DNA of 64,000 nt. Origin: Mrakia gelida (Eukaryota > Basidiomycota > Tremellomycetes > Cystofilobasidiales > Mrakiaceae). A model generated the notes under the pieces. That model was not told the DNA's origin. It ran no database searches and saw nothing but the letters and a program-made list of their open reading frames with translations. A program made the position numbers and the translations under genes. Location of the stretch: the NCBI GenBank assembly GCA_024345305.1, contig BRON01000004.1, positions 248,001-312,000 of the forward strand, in the 5' to 3' direction. Below are positions 34,361 through 45,795 of this stretch, in pieces. The first letter of the stretch is position 1. Each line of letters begins with the position of its first letter.

Positions 34361-35256
34361 TAGACGTCCTCTCAACATATCTTAGGTGAGTCTCAGCGGG
34401 TCTGGTAGCGCTCTTGAGAGGTAGGGACGGAGCTCGTCTGACTTGAGTTCGACCTTCCCCTTCCCCTCGTCAGTTCGACCCGTCTCCTCTTCCAAAGATG
34501 CGCTTCTTCCCCCTTCTCTCGCTCAAATAAACAACAGTGAGTCTTTTCGTTCACTCTCGAGCGTCGTTGCTTTTCTGCCATCTCGTCGCTGATCGAGCTC
34601 TCTTCCTTTGCCTCCTCTCTCTCGCGTCAGACGTCCTCCGTCACTCGTCCTCCTCAAAAATCTGCACCTTCTCGACCTTATCACCACAACGACAAGGCTC
34701 GATCACAGCCATCAACGAACGCACCCACATCTCTCCCTTACGACCGCGACGCGCTCCAACCAAAACCTAGATTTCACGACTCGCTCAGGTTCGTTCGCGT
34801 TCCCTTTCTCGTCTCAACTCGCTTTCCCTTCCCTTCGCGCTTCCCGTGCCGGTCAAAACTTCAAGCGCTGACTGTCGCCACGTTCTACTCTGTTCTTCTT
34901 ACCCTCCAGCAAACTCGACTCGCCTCAACAGCTCTCGCCCCCCCTCTCGAGGACTTCGCTCGCCTCAACCTTTTTCACTCGTTCAACCTAGATCTGATGA
35001 CTCTGTACTCTCGACTCGCCGAGACTCTGACAGTGATCTGCAAAACGGGAGCATGATGGAGAGCGTTGAGATCGGGAGGGGAGTGGAGCGGGACGAGACA
35101 GGTCGACGACGCGTCCGTCCGTCCCTTCGTCTTCTCGTCTCTCGATCTTCTTCGTGTTTCGACCCTACGATGAGCGCCGTCATCTTAGAAACCCTTGATT
35201 CACCCCATCCGGGCAGTGTTCAAGCTGATCATCAGTCTCGGTTGATCGAAAAATGA
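34343..35256 (+). CDS. Hypothetical spliced frame overlapping the end of the tail-anchored gene
   Basis: Four segments bounded by usable splice sites stay open in one frame: an ATG at 34343 (MDDMGKVIDVLSTYL), a GTGAGT at 34386, a middle exon from about 34475 to 34530, another near 34631-34790, and a last exon from about 34911 to the TGA at 35254-35256. The product would be serine/arginine-rich with an SDSDLQNGSMMESVE stretch and no known domain. It could instead be a spliced 3' untranslated region of the preceding gene. The clear introns are what deserve notice; the coding claim is weak. Confidence 0.3.
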
Positions 35257-35719
35257 AACGGAAGACGACGCGTCTGGATTTCCACAAGCGATTTCTGCTG
35301 AACGAGCTCAGTCTTTCTCGGAAGTGTATCACTTGTAAACGGATCCTTGCCTGTCGAGTCTTGTACCAATAGACACCCGTCCTGGTCGCTCGGCAGTGCT
35401 CACCCGACCCACGAACGAGGAGGAACGAGGGGAAGGGGGAAGGGGAAAGCGTGGGGGCGAGCAAGAGACGCGCCTCCCTTTGTCTTCTTCCTCCTCCCAT
35501 TCTGCACTGTCCCACCTTCAATCGCCTCACCTCAGAGTGCCAAGGTCATCGCTTACACTCCAGCTCCAACCTCCGACTTTCAGAAGTGCGAAAAGTGGGT
35601 TGGGGAACGCTGGGTGAGCAGAAACGCGACGCGTCGTGTTCTCCCCGCCCGAACTATCGATCCCCCTCGCTCGCACGGGCGTTTGGGGGGCAAAAGGAAA
35701 GTCCTAACTGGCAAAAGAA
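35257..35719. other. Intergenic stretch before the second tRNA-Ser
   Basis: No gene is seen. Two GACGCGTC palindromes (about 35268 and 35629) lie here. Confidence 0.45.
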
Positions 35720-35864
35720 GAGCTGAATACAGGATTCGAACCTGTGCCCTCAAAGAGGATGTGATAGTTGTTGGGAACGCTCGAGACAGAGAAGATGACT
35801 CTGTGATTTCTGAGCGACCCTTAGTTCTAATCAAACACCGTAGACCACTTGGTTAATTCAGCTT
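35720..35864 (-). tRNA. tRNA-Ser(AGA), intron-containing copy
   Basis: The mature parts are almost identical to the tRNA at 15820-15905: the same D arm, loop TTAGAA-, variable arm and T arm. A 59-nt insertion (35766-35824) falls one base 3' of the anticodon, the canonical position of nuclear tRNA introns, so removing it restores a normal tRNA. The intron starts CTAAGGG and ends CAACT. The acceptor stem differs from copy 1 at one pair (A1 faces C), and C/A changes alter the next pairs compatibly. A T4 run follows the 3' end as terminator. Confidence 0.87.
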
Positions 35865-36190
35865 AATGATCAACTTCTCGCAGTTCATGACTAGTATCGA
35901 GAACGCGAAAGAGCGCGCTGTTGGCGGGGTTCAGTCAAGTTGTGTGGGGGGGGGTTCGGACGCGTCGCGGAGAGGTACCTTTCGTCTCGCGTTGATAGCT
36001 ATAGCTTGCTTCCTTCGGCGGCGAGAGGTCCGCGAAGGCTCTCAGCTCAGCTTCCTATGGGTCAGATCGTCGACGAGGGTCTCAGCTTTCCTCAAACAAG
36101 CACTGGGAGCAACCTTCGAGCCAGAACTCTCAACTCGAGGAAGCGAGAGACAAGACGACACATTCATCGACGAACGAAGGGCTGAGTAGT
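35865..36190. other. Spacer between tRNA and MAP1
   Basis: This is the 5' flank of the tRNA gene and the 3' flank of MAP1. One GACGCGTC is at about 35957. No gene is seen. Confidence 0.45.
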
Positions 36191-38971
36191 CTATCTCTTC
36201 TTGTTCCGGGGCATCTTGGGATCCGTGAGGATCTCGGCTCCAGTAGCGGTGATGCTGATGGTCGAACGAGCGAGAAGTAAGGGAATGAGAAGTCAGCAAA
36301 CGAAAGACGACCGACCGGTCCACAAGCAACGAGCTGAGGAGAAGAGAAGAGAGAGAGGTGGGAAACGTACAGGATGGTCTCTTCGAACTGAGCACTACGC
36401 TTTCCATCTCTGTGAGGTAACGACGAAGAGAGAATGAAGAAGCAGAGGGGTCGTCAGCGGGAAGTGCTTGGACGCGACCAGACGAAACGGGAAGGAACGA
36501 ACCGAGTGACAGCTGTCCAGTCGTCCTTCCAGTGGGTCAAGCTAGCGGCTCCAGCGTTGATCATGGGCTCTTTTAAGTGGAACGAGGATTGCGATCGAGA
36601 GGGAGGAAGAGCAAGGTTAGCGTGAAGGGCTCGACGAACGATGAGCTTCTTCGAACGAAGAAGAGAGGGTAGAGCGGGGGTTTGAGGCGCACCGATGGTG
36701 AAGATGTTTCCCTCTCGCATGAATCCAGGCATCTTGGAGTGACCGTAATGCAGAACTGGTAGGAAAGAAGAAGGCGAGGTCAGGAGCTGAAGAACGAAGG
36801 CGTCTGCGAGAAGCGAAAGACGAACTGTTGGGACCGCAATGGAACTGGAGACGAGACGCAAGGAAAAGGAGGATCAGTAAAGAAGAAGTGAGGTATGGGG
36901 AAGAAGAGGGAACGAAGGACCAACGAGCTGGTTGATTCCATGTCCAGTGTATCTCGTCACGATCGAGTATCCTTTTGGCTTCACGACGGACTCGATGATG
37001 TTTCCGATCTCACTGGAGAGGAGAAGGAGGGAAGCAGTCAGCTCGATGGTTTCGATGAGACCTGAGAGGGAAAGGTATGACGAACGCGAAGGCGAGTCCG
37101 GGCTTGCAAGCAGCGATGGCCTTCGCGAGCGACTCCTTGGTGGTAGCGATGAGGTCGAGGGAAGCAGCATCGCAGTTTCCGACGGGGTACTGCAGAGAGG
37201 GAGGGATAGAGAGGGTCAGCCCGGTCTGAGGCGAGTCGAAGCAAGGAGGAGAACGAGAACGAACGGTCGCGTTGAGATCTCCGTGGAAACCTGAGCGAGA
37301 GGGAGATGAATGAACGTCAGCTGGAGAAGCGGGCATGAGCTCGAAAGAACATGTGCGGCTGACCCTTGTAGTCTGTGAGAAGATGATGGTAGAGTCAGCT
37401 TTGCTCGACGAACGAAGGCGAGGACGAGACAACATGAACTCACAAAGCGAGACGTCGAGGTTGACGATGTCTCCGTCCTCTGAGGATGCGAAAAGAGAGG
37501 AGCGCTGTCAGCAGGAGTCGAGGCGAGATGTTGATATCGAACGTACCTAGTGGACGTCCATCAGGAATACCCTGTAAAGGGGGAAAAGCGAGAACGATCT
37601 CGTCAGCGATTGTGGTTCGACGCGTTTCGCTCACGTCCGATCTCGTTTCTCGAACCAACTCACATGGCAGATAACCTCGTTCACACTCGTACACACACTC
37701 TTGGGGAACTTCCGGTAGTTTAGCGGACTGGCTGCTCGGATGCGAAAAGGAAGGTAGGATCAGTTTCGAGCGAGACGAAAGAAGGGGGACGAGGCAAAGA
37801 CGAGGGAAAAGCCGAACGGTAGGCGTCCCGCTTCAAGGTCTCGGCGTGAACGATAGCGTCGATCTCATCGGTGGTGACTCCAGGCTTGATGGCAGCGGCA
37901 GCGATGGTGAGGATCTTTCGACCGAGCTGAGTGAAGAAGGCGAGAGCGAACGAGAGGGAGGACATGGAAAGTGAGCTGGACGTCGACTGAACTCGTTTCT
38001 CACCCCTCTCGACGACCTGAGAACGAAACCGATGATGTGATGTACCTTGCAAACCTCCCTCATACCAGCAATCTCCTCAGGAGTGTGCTCCTTAGCAGCG
38101 TACAACCTCGCTGGCCGCCTCATGAGCTGAGCCTCCCTGTTCCCCTCGATGGCCTCCAACGCACTCTCTCCTTCGGCTGAAGCACCAACAAAAGCGACGA
38201 AACAATAATCAGCTTCTACCCTTCTTTGCCACTCGATCCACCGGCAATTTTGTTCGAAAGAAACGCTCAAGACTCACGGTCATCAGCGTGATCTGGACGA
38301 GGAATGTGAGCTGGGACGGCCCTCTTCTCGGAGAGAGGGTAGACGGGTCGAAGAGTTCCGGTGTAGGCAAAGTTGGGGTTGGGGATGTATTGTCCCTCTT
38401 TGAGGACCACAGTCGAAGGGGTGGAGGCAGCGGCGGTGGTGGCAGGAGTTGAGGAAGGGTCGGAGGCGGAGGTGGTGGGAGCAGCAGGAGCGGCTTTGGC
38501 AGAAGTCTTGTGGACTTGCTTGTGAGTTTTCTGAGAAAGTCGAAGGGAACCATAGTCAGTCTGGGCTCTGGACGTGTTTCGGATGAGGAGCGAGAAGCGA
38601 GACGAACCCCTAGAAGGTTGTGAAAGCAAGGCAAAGGGAAGGAGGGAAGGAAGGGAGGAGGAAAGGTCAGCTCTTCGACTTCCTTCGTTTCCTTCTCGCC
38701 TCCATTCGAAGCCCCGAGCGAGCGGGAAAGTGAAGCCAGAGAGGGATCGTACAGTTCTTGTTGAAGCAAGCCTGATCGTGGAACCAGCTTCCTCGGATTC
38801 CGAGCCTTTGAATCGCAGAAAGAGAAGACGCAAGAACGAAGGTCAGCTTTGACTTCCCTTCCCTTCCTTCCTTTCCGCCCTCGTCGCCCTCCCTTCAGGA
38901 ACTCACGAGATGCACTCAGGACACTCGAGCTTGGCTACAGGGACTTCACAGTTGGCTCCTACGCAGGTCAT
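36191..38971 (-). CDS. MAP1: Methionine aminopeptidase 1 with N-terminal zinc finger
   Basis: This enzyme removes the initiator methionine from nascent cytosolic proteins. The N-terminal zinc-finger domain is split over the first exons ([20 protein letters not shown], then [12 protein letters not shown] and KTHKQVH), the ribosome-binding module of type-1 enzymes. After an Ala/Pro/Ser linker comes the pita-bread M24A domain: [67 protein letters not shown] (metal-binding Asp pair), [22 protein letters not shown] (metal His), GNIFTIEPMIN (Glu) and [16 protein letters not shown] (Glu). All five metal ligands are present. About 12 exons; stop TAG at 36193-36191 after a basic NKKR tail. It is a complete housekeeping gene. 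Confidence 0.95.
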
Positions 38972-39595
38972 GATGAGATGAAGAAGAAGTGGGTGAGGAG
39001 GTCGAGGGCGTCGGTGGAAAGAGGAGGGAAAGAGATTCGGCGAGCTTGAACTTCAATCGGTCATGGTCTCGACGGACGGCACTCCCTCCGTCTGTTGTTT
39101 TGGTTCTTCAAGCTTTCTCAAATGTGGATGTGCCTTGTAAGAGAAATACAAGTCCTCCCCCTGACCTGCTCGAAGTTATCTCAAATCTCTACCGACAAAG
39201 CGAAAGATCTTCCCACCGTCGTCGCGTCGTCCTCCTTTTTTTTTCTCCCATCTCCGCAAACAGCTCACACCCCCAGAACGTACACCCCCTTCCAATCTAT
39301 GTAAGTATTTGGTCAAAGCTACTATGGATGGGTCCTTGTTGCGGCTCAGCGAGGCGACCAGTCTCGACCGCTCCTCCTTATCGACTCTTGAGGTAGACGA
39401 CGCGTCTCGGAGATTCTTCTTCCTCCCTCTGTTCGCCACGTTCGACTCTCTTCCTCTCACTCTCCCGCACCCAAAGCATACCAAAGAAGGTCGTCAAAGT
39501 CATTTCTCATCCTCTGCCCCCCTGCTTGCTTTCCTCTCCCAAACCAACCCAAACCCAAGATCGCGTCTCCCTCCCTCCCACCTCCCTCCTCAACC
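38972..39595. other. Intergenic stretch between MAP1 and BUD13
   Basis: This is the promoter of MAP1 and the 3' flank of BUD13. Frames on both strands are S/L/R-rich without motif. A T12-like run (39237-39246 region) and a GACGCGTC at about 39397 are the only distinctive bits. Confidence 0.45.
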
Positions 39596-41088
39596 CTACA
39601 TATCCTCCGCCCCATAAGCATACGCCTCCGCCGCTCGCTGCTTCTTGGAGTTGACCATGTTGAACGCTTTGACTTCGAAGCCGTTGCCTCGATCTGTTCA
39701 GTCGCGCGCGAAAAGAAAGGGAGCGAGGGAGGAGGGGAGGAGTCAGTTCGAAGTCGAGACGAACTCGAGCTCGAGCTCGAGAGCGAGATGGGATGAGATG
39801 GGTGGGGAAGAGATAAAGACAAAGGTAAAATGGTTACTCACCAACTCCGTCCCACCGATGTCCAGGAGGGATGTTGAATCGATTCGTCGCCCAGGGGCCT
39901 TTGTACTTTGGCATGGCGGGTCCGGTGTCGCGTCGGTTCTGCGTCGTCGACGAAGCAGGAAAGGGGAGGGGTTAAAGGTTAGTGTGGGAGAAGAAGAGAG
40001 AGGGTAGAGATGGGGGAAGGAGGGGGAGAGGGACGAACGGTAAGGAAATTAGCAGCCGGATCGTTCCATCTCGACTCCTCCCTCATCTCTCGATTCATCG
40101 ACGCGTCGTTGGCGTACCTGCAGCGTTCGAAATTCAGATCCGAGACGAGGAGAGGGTCAGCTTTGGACACGCTCAGCTCAAGAAACAAAAACGAGAGAAG
40201 CAGCACTCACACAGCCAAATCCCTCCCCTCCTCCTCCTTCTCCCTCCTCTTCAACTCCTCCTTCTCCCCCCTCTGCACCACCCCTTTCCCCCACTCCAAC
40301 TTCTTCGCCTCTCTCTCATCCCTCTCCTTCTTCCTCTTCCTCTCCTCCGCCTTCTCAGCCTTCAAATCAACCTTCTTCCCACTCCCATCTCGATAAACCG
40401 TCTCCTGAGCGAGTCGCTCAGCGTGCTCGTCCGCTTCGGTGTTGTTGGAGACTCGAGCTCGTTCTTCAGCGGCGTTGGCTTCCTCCTCGGCTCGAAGCTG
40501 AGCGGCGGTACGGAGACCTCCTCGACGGGCTGTTGGTGGGGGTGGTGGGGAGTTGCTGGAGTCTACGAGGAGGGGTTGCTCGTCTTGAGGGATGGAGGAG
40601 AGGTCGTCCTCGGGAGGTGGAGTTGTACCGGAGTGGATGGTCGTCCAGGAGGATTTGGACGCGGGGATGAAGGTGTCTTTGGAGGTTTCGACGACTATAG
40701 AACCGCCAAGAGTCAGTCTATGAGCTCGAGCGCTCGAAGCAGAGCAAGGGGAAGAGGTGGTGGAGGTGAACGTACTAGGACCTTCATCCTCATCCTTCCC
40801 TTCCTCGTCTGCAGCTCCCCACCCTGAGTCCCCATCCTCGTTGAGTCGGATCCCACTCCCACTGGCAGCAGCGTTCCCTCCTCCTGACGACGAATGGTTG
40901 TCCTCTTTGCGTTTACGCTTCTTCTTCTTGTCCCCTGAACGAGCGAGAATCGCATCGGCTTTCGCGCCTGACATGTAGCTGCGAGGAGGAAAGGAGGGAG
41001 AGGGAGGAGGAGAGTCAGCGAGAGTTGAAGGATGATGGAGAGGGACGAGAGGGACTGACTTGGCTGCGAGATAGGCTTGCATGGACAT
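39596..41088 (-). CDS. BUD13: Pre-mRNA-splicing factor Bud13 / Cwc26
   Basis: Bud13 is a subunit of the RES complex (with Pml1 and Snu17/Ist3), which binds the activated spliceosome and aids splicing and nuclear retention of pre-mRNA. The protein starts MSMQAYLAAK, then SYMSGAKADAILARSGDKKKKRKRK. A long, acidic and charged middle follows (AQLRAEEEANAAEERARV; HAERLAQETVYRDGSGKKVD). The conserved C-terminus is spread over short exons: [62 protein letters not shown] and AYAYGAEDM (ends quoted). The [21 protein letters not shown] motif is the Bud13 signature that docks onto Snu17. The start at 41088 is preferred over upstream in-frame codons because it sits at the conserved MSMQAYL. Confidence 0.93.
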
Positions 41089-41285
41089 GATGGAGAGAAG
41101 AAGAAGAGGTGGTGGAAGTGAAGTGGCCGTCGCAAGGAAGGGAAGGAAGGAGAGAGCGAGCTCAACCTCTTCCTCCCCCCAAAGCGTTTTCAAAGAGAGC
41201 TGTCTCGTTTGCCTCTCAACCATCAGCTCGACGAAAACAGGAAAACGGATCTCTCCTTCTTCCCCTCCCTTCCCTCCTCTCGATC

Positions 41286-44200
41286 ATGGCGTACTCAGCG
41301 ACCCTAGCGAGGAACTTTGTCCAGTCCTCCTGCTCGGTCGCATCCACCTCCTCCTCCTCCTCGTCGTCTTTCCTGCTACCCTCCCTTCGAGCTTCCCTCC
41401 CCTCCTCCTCAACCTCCTCCTCCCATCTCTGCCATTCTATCAGGACCTTCTCAACCTCCTCCCATGCCTCCTCCCCTCTCTTCTCGATACCCACCTCTCT
41501 TTCCCCCCTCCGTCGTTTACGGATCTCTTCTTCCCTCGACTTTCCCCAACCCAACCTCACCTCTCCCTCCTCCTCCTCCCTCCTCCTCGCTTCCCGTCGC
41601 CATCTCAACTCAACTCCTCCTCAACCTCCAAAACCACCAAATCCTACATCACCATCACCATCACCATCCTTAGACACTCCCAGCACTACTCCTTCAGAGA
41701 AGGAGCCTCCCTCCCCGTCCACAGCAGCCGTCGTCGTCGAAAAGATCAAGGCCAACAATCCCTTGACCATCATCGGGCAGACCAAGGCTTTCTTCTCCCT
41801 CACACCCTTCGATACAACCTCCAAGTCGAAACAGGAGCAGGAAGAGGAGGCGAGGGGATCGTATAAGAAGCTGTGGGAGCTGCTGCTACCGGAGAAGGTG
41901 AGTCTGAAGGAGAGGAGACGGACGTCAGCGTCGTCGACTCGGCGAGAGAGGGAGAGCTTCCGCGTTTGGGATGAGCTCGAGATGCTGATGGTTCTCGCTT
42001 TGCTCCTTGTGTCTGGTGTTGTTGCTCGGATGATCAGAAACCTATCATCCTCGGTCTGCTCGTGAGTGCTTTGCGCTTCCTCTTCTTGCCTCGCCTCTCA
42101 TCGGCCAAAGGAGTCAAGCTCGCGAGCTCACACCTCCCGTTTCCTCCTTCCCTCCCTCCCCTTTCTCTTCGCCAGGCCCTCTCCGTCGGTTCAATAACTG
42201 GAAACCTCCTCCCGTACTGCATCGGGAAACTGATGGACTACTACGGTCATGCTGTTGCTCCTGAGGTTCGTGCTTCCTTCCTGCTCCAGCGAGATTGCCG
42301 TCTCCGAACCGTCGAAGCTCACCATCCTCCTGCCCTCTCGTTCGTTTTTCGCAGCTCACCTTCCTCGGCCTTACCCTCCCTTGGACCGTTGCTGCTCTCT
42401 CGGGAATGCTCGTTGTCGGATCGGTCGCTGCTCTCGCTAGGTCGGTGCTGCTGGAGATGAGTGAGTTCCCTTTTTCTGCGAGCTCGAGCTCGTGAAGGAG
42501 GTCGGGACGTTCCGCGCACGACGAACGACGCGTGCTTTTTGAGCTCACGCCTTCTCTCGTTTTGTGGATGTGTCTGCTTATCAGGTGGTCAGCGGATCGT
42601 TGCTCGACTGAGGTGAGTCTCGAGCCATTTGAATCGTCATCTCTCTTCGCTTTGAGCTCACCTCGTCGCGTCCCTTTCTCTACTTCTCAGAAAACGAGCC
42701 TACAACTCCGTCCTCCATCAAGAGATCGAGTTCACCGATTCCAAGGCTGGCTCTATCGTTTCGAGACTTTCGTGAGCATACCCTCTTGCCTCCCTTCACC
42801 ATTCTCCAACCCATCTGACAGTTCTTTCCCTTTCGCTCGTTCCAGCAACGACTGCACCGTGCTCGGCGAGAACCTTACCGACTCCCTTCAATCTGGATCG
42901 AGAGATCTCTTCGCCTTCGTCATCGCCCTCGGATTCATGTTCTACATCTCCGTACCCGTCACTTTCGTTGCGCTCGCTGTCATTCCTAGTACGACGTACC
43001 TCAGGTGAGCCGAACGAACGAGCAAAAGACGCGAGGGAACGGAAAAGAGCACGGAACTGACACGATTTTCGTCGTTCCCTCTCAGTTACAAGTACGGAAA
43101 CTACCAGCGAAGGATCGGAAAAGTCACTCAGGAGAGTGTTGGGGAGATGACCAAGGTTCGTACTCCTCTTCCTTGATTCCCCTCTTGGGCTCGCGTCTCG
43201 CGTCGACGACTGACGCTCGTCTTTCCTTTCGTTCCTTCCAGGTCGCCGAAGAGAAACTCTCCTTCGTTCGAATTATCGCTGCCTACAACGCTCAAGAACT
43301 CGAGTCTAAGACCTTCTCCAAGAAGGTCGATACGATCTTCGCCATCGCTCGAAGGGAGATTTGGATGGAGGTTCGTCTTCTCCTCTTTCTTTCGCTCGCT
43401 CGTTCGCGACTGAGTCGTTTCGTATTCTTGAATCGCAGGGACTCATGACGGATATCTACGAGAGGATCGTCACCAACCACATGTGAGTCCAAATCCTCGA
43501 ATCGAGAACGAGTCGCAGCTTGCTCGCTGACCTGCTTTTCGTTTTGCGTGCTCCAGGGCCGAACTCTCGATCATCCTCGTGGGAGGATACATGGTTCAGA
43601 CGGGTTCGATGACCTTGGGTAGTCTGACGGCTCTGCTGATGTACCAGTACAGTCTTCAGGGGAGCGCGACGGGGTTGGTTGGGTTCTGGGCTGGTGAGTA
43701 GTCTTCGTTTCGTTTCGACGCGTCTTAACCGAACCTCCCTTCGTGGCTTCGAGTTGACCACTCTCCTCCCTTCACGTCGGTTTACCCAGGTCTCAACAAG
43801 GGTGCGCCTTCCGTTCACCTCCTCAGCTGAAGTTCTCGCTCGAAAGCTGACCTCTGCTTTGTTTCGTTCTGCGTCGACCAGGTCTCGGAGCCGGAGTTCG
43901 AGTCTTCGAGCTCATCGACAGGAAACCTCAAGTCGCTCCTGCTGGAGGACTCACGCTCGCTCACAACAGGACTGGAACCGTCACGCTCAAGAACATCGCG
44001 TTCTCGTATCCTTCGAGACCCGAGTCGATGATTCTCAGGAAGATCAACCTTGAGATTGGGAAGGGAGAGTCGGTTGCGCTTTGGTGAGTCGTCGTCTGCT
44101 CTCCATTCACGTTTGTTCGCGACTTCCGCTCGGATTGAGCAAAGGTTGACCCGTCTTCGTGCTTCGTTTGATTTCTTCAGCGGTGGATCTGGATCTGGTG

Positions 44201-45402
44201 AGTCGCGTCGTCTCGCTCTTTCCCGTCGTCAAGCGACGAAGCTGACCGCGAACGCACGCCGTATTCTTCCTCAGGAAAATCCTCCATCCAAAACCTCATC
44301 CTCCGATTCTACGAGCCCAACTCCGGATCCATCGAGTTCGACGGAACTGGTTCGTCGTTCTCTCTCCCTCCTTTGCTCCCTCCCTCCCTTCCCGCGCTCT
44401 CTCCCCTCCCTTCCTCAACTCCCCATCTAACCCAACCCACCCTCCTAACCTCCCTACCCCCCTTCCTTCGTTGTTCAGACATCACAACCTTCAACCTAGC
44501 CTCCTACCGCTCCGCCATCGGCTACGTCTCCCAAGAATCCATCGTCTTCACTGGCTCCATCCACGACAACATCGCGTACGGTCTGCCCGACGGAGAAGCG
44601 ACGAGGGAGCAGGTCGAGGAGGCTGCCGAGGCTGCTGGGTGTGGGTTCGTGTGGGATCTGGAGAGAGGGTTTGATACGCCTGTGACGAAGACTAGTTTGA
44701 GTGGGGGGCAGAAACAGAGGTGAGTGGGATTGAAACTGGGAGGGGGAGGGAGGGAGGGAAGGATTGAGGCTGACCGCGTTCTTTGTTTTTGGCTTTGGTC
44801 TGACAGGATCTCCATCGCAAGAGCTCTCGTTCGGAAACCTAGGATCTTGTTGCTGGATGAAGCTGTGAGTCTCCCTCTTTTCTCGTTCTCGTTCTCCTTC
44901 GTCGCGTCGAACCTGACCCTTTCCTCCTTCCTCTTCCCTTGCAGACCTCCGCTCTCGACACAGCCTCAGAACAACACGTTCGTCCCTCTCCCCTCACCAT
45001 TTCCCTCTTTTCCTTCCTCCCTCCCCCACCCACCCACCCACTAACCCTCGCCACATTCGTTCGTTCTCAACAGGTCAACCAAGCCATCGCCCGAATCCTC
45101 GAAACTAAGGAAATCACCGTCATCCTCGTCGCGCATCGGTTATCTTCCATCGCTATGGCCGATCGAGTGGTGCTTATTGATCGGGGAGAGGTCGTGGAGG
45201 ATGGGTCGTATGATGATTTGGTGAGTTCTTGCCTTCTTTCGCTTCGCCTTCGAGCTTCGTCCCTCCTTCGTCGACCACACCGAACGCACTCCAACTGACT
45301 CTCCCCCCCGTCTCTTTTCGCCTCGCTTCGCTCGAACAGTCCACCAACCCCGAATCCCGCTTCGCTAAGCTCATGTCTGCTCAGATCAATCAGGCTCATT
45401 AG
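41286..45402 (+). CDS. MDL1: Mitochondrial half-size ABC transporter (Mdl1 / ABCB10 type)
   Basis: About 19 exons. The first ~190 residues are Ser/Pro/Arg-rich, consistent with a mitochondrial presequence and linker. A six-helix TMD follows (TLPWTVAALSGMLVVGSVAALA; FTDSKAGSIVSRLSNDCTVLG; FAFVIALGFMFYISVPVTFVALAV), with the coupling-helix motif ISVPVT and KLSFVRIIAAYNAQ. The single NBD has A-loop SYPSRPES, Walker A GGSGSGKSS, Q-loop YVSQESIVF, signature SLSGGQKQR, Walker B ILLLDEATSALD and H-loop VAHRLSS, and ends LMSAQINQAH. Yeast Mdl1 exports peptides from the matrix. Human ABCB10 is the closest functional comparison. The Walker A loop lies on a 17-nt exon (44181-44197) and GLNK on a 12-nt exon (43790-43801). 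The motifs are all intact. Confidence 0.93.
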
Positions 45403-45795
45403 ATACCTCACCCTCTTTCTCGACCTCATTTGCATTCGAACCTTTCGTTTTCGTTCACTCTCGGCCTCGCGCCGTTTACCACACTACCCCATCCACACCC
45501 ACACCACGTCCTTACGCTATAGACACCCCTTTCTGCACCTTCGCTTTTATCTATCCCATCATGGTCATCACCCTTCGACTTTGAAGACCTGCAGGTCGAA
45601 CGAATGGACGCGTCTGGATCTTCGTCCTGCCAGTCTCGTTCCGTCCCTTTCGATCCTCCTTGAAACGAAAGCGCGACGAAGCTCAAAGAAAAAATAGGAA
45701 CATTCAAGATTAAACCCTAAGGATGCTGAACTGCGAAAGCCCCTACAAAAACTACCGCTCCCTCCTCGACTCGTCCCCTCCACCTCCCTCCTTCG
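45403..45795. other. Convergent 3' ends of MDL1 and the zinc-finger gene
   Basis: The 393 bp hold the two 3' untranslated regions. One GACGCGTC is at about 45606. No gene is seen. Confidence 0.5.
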
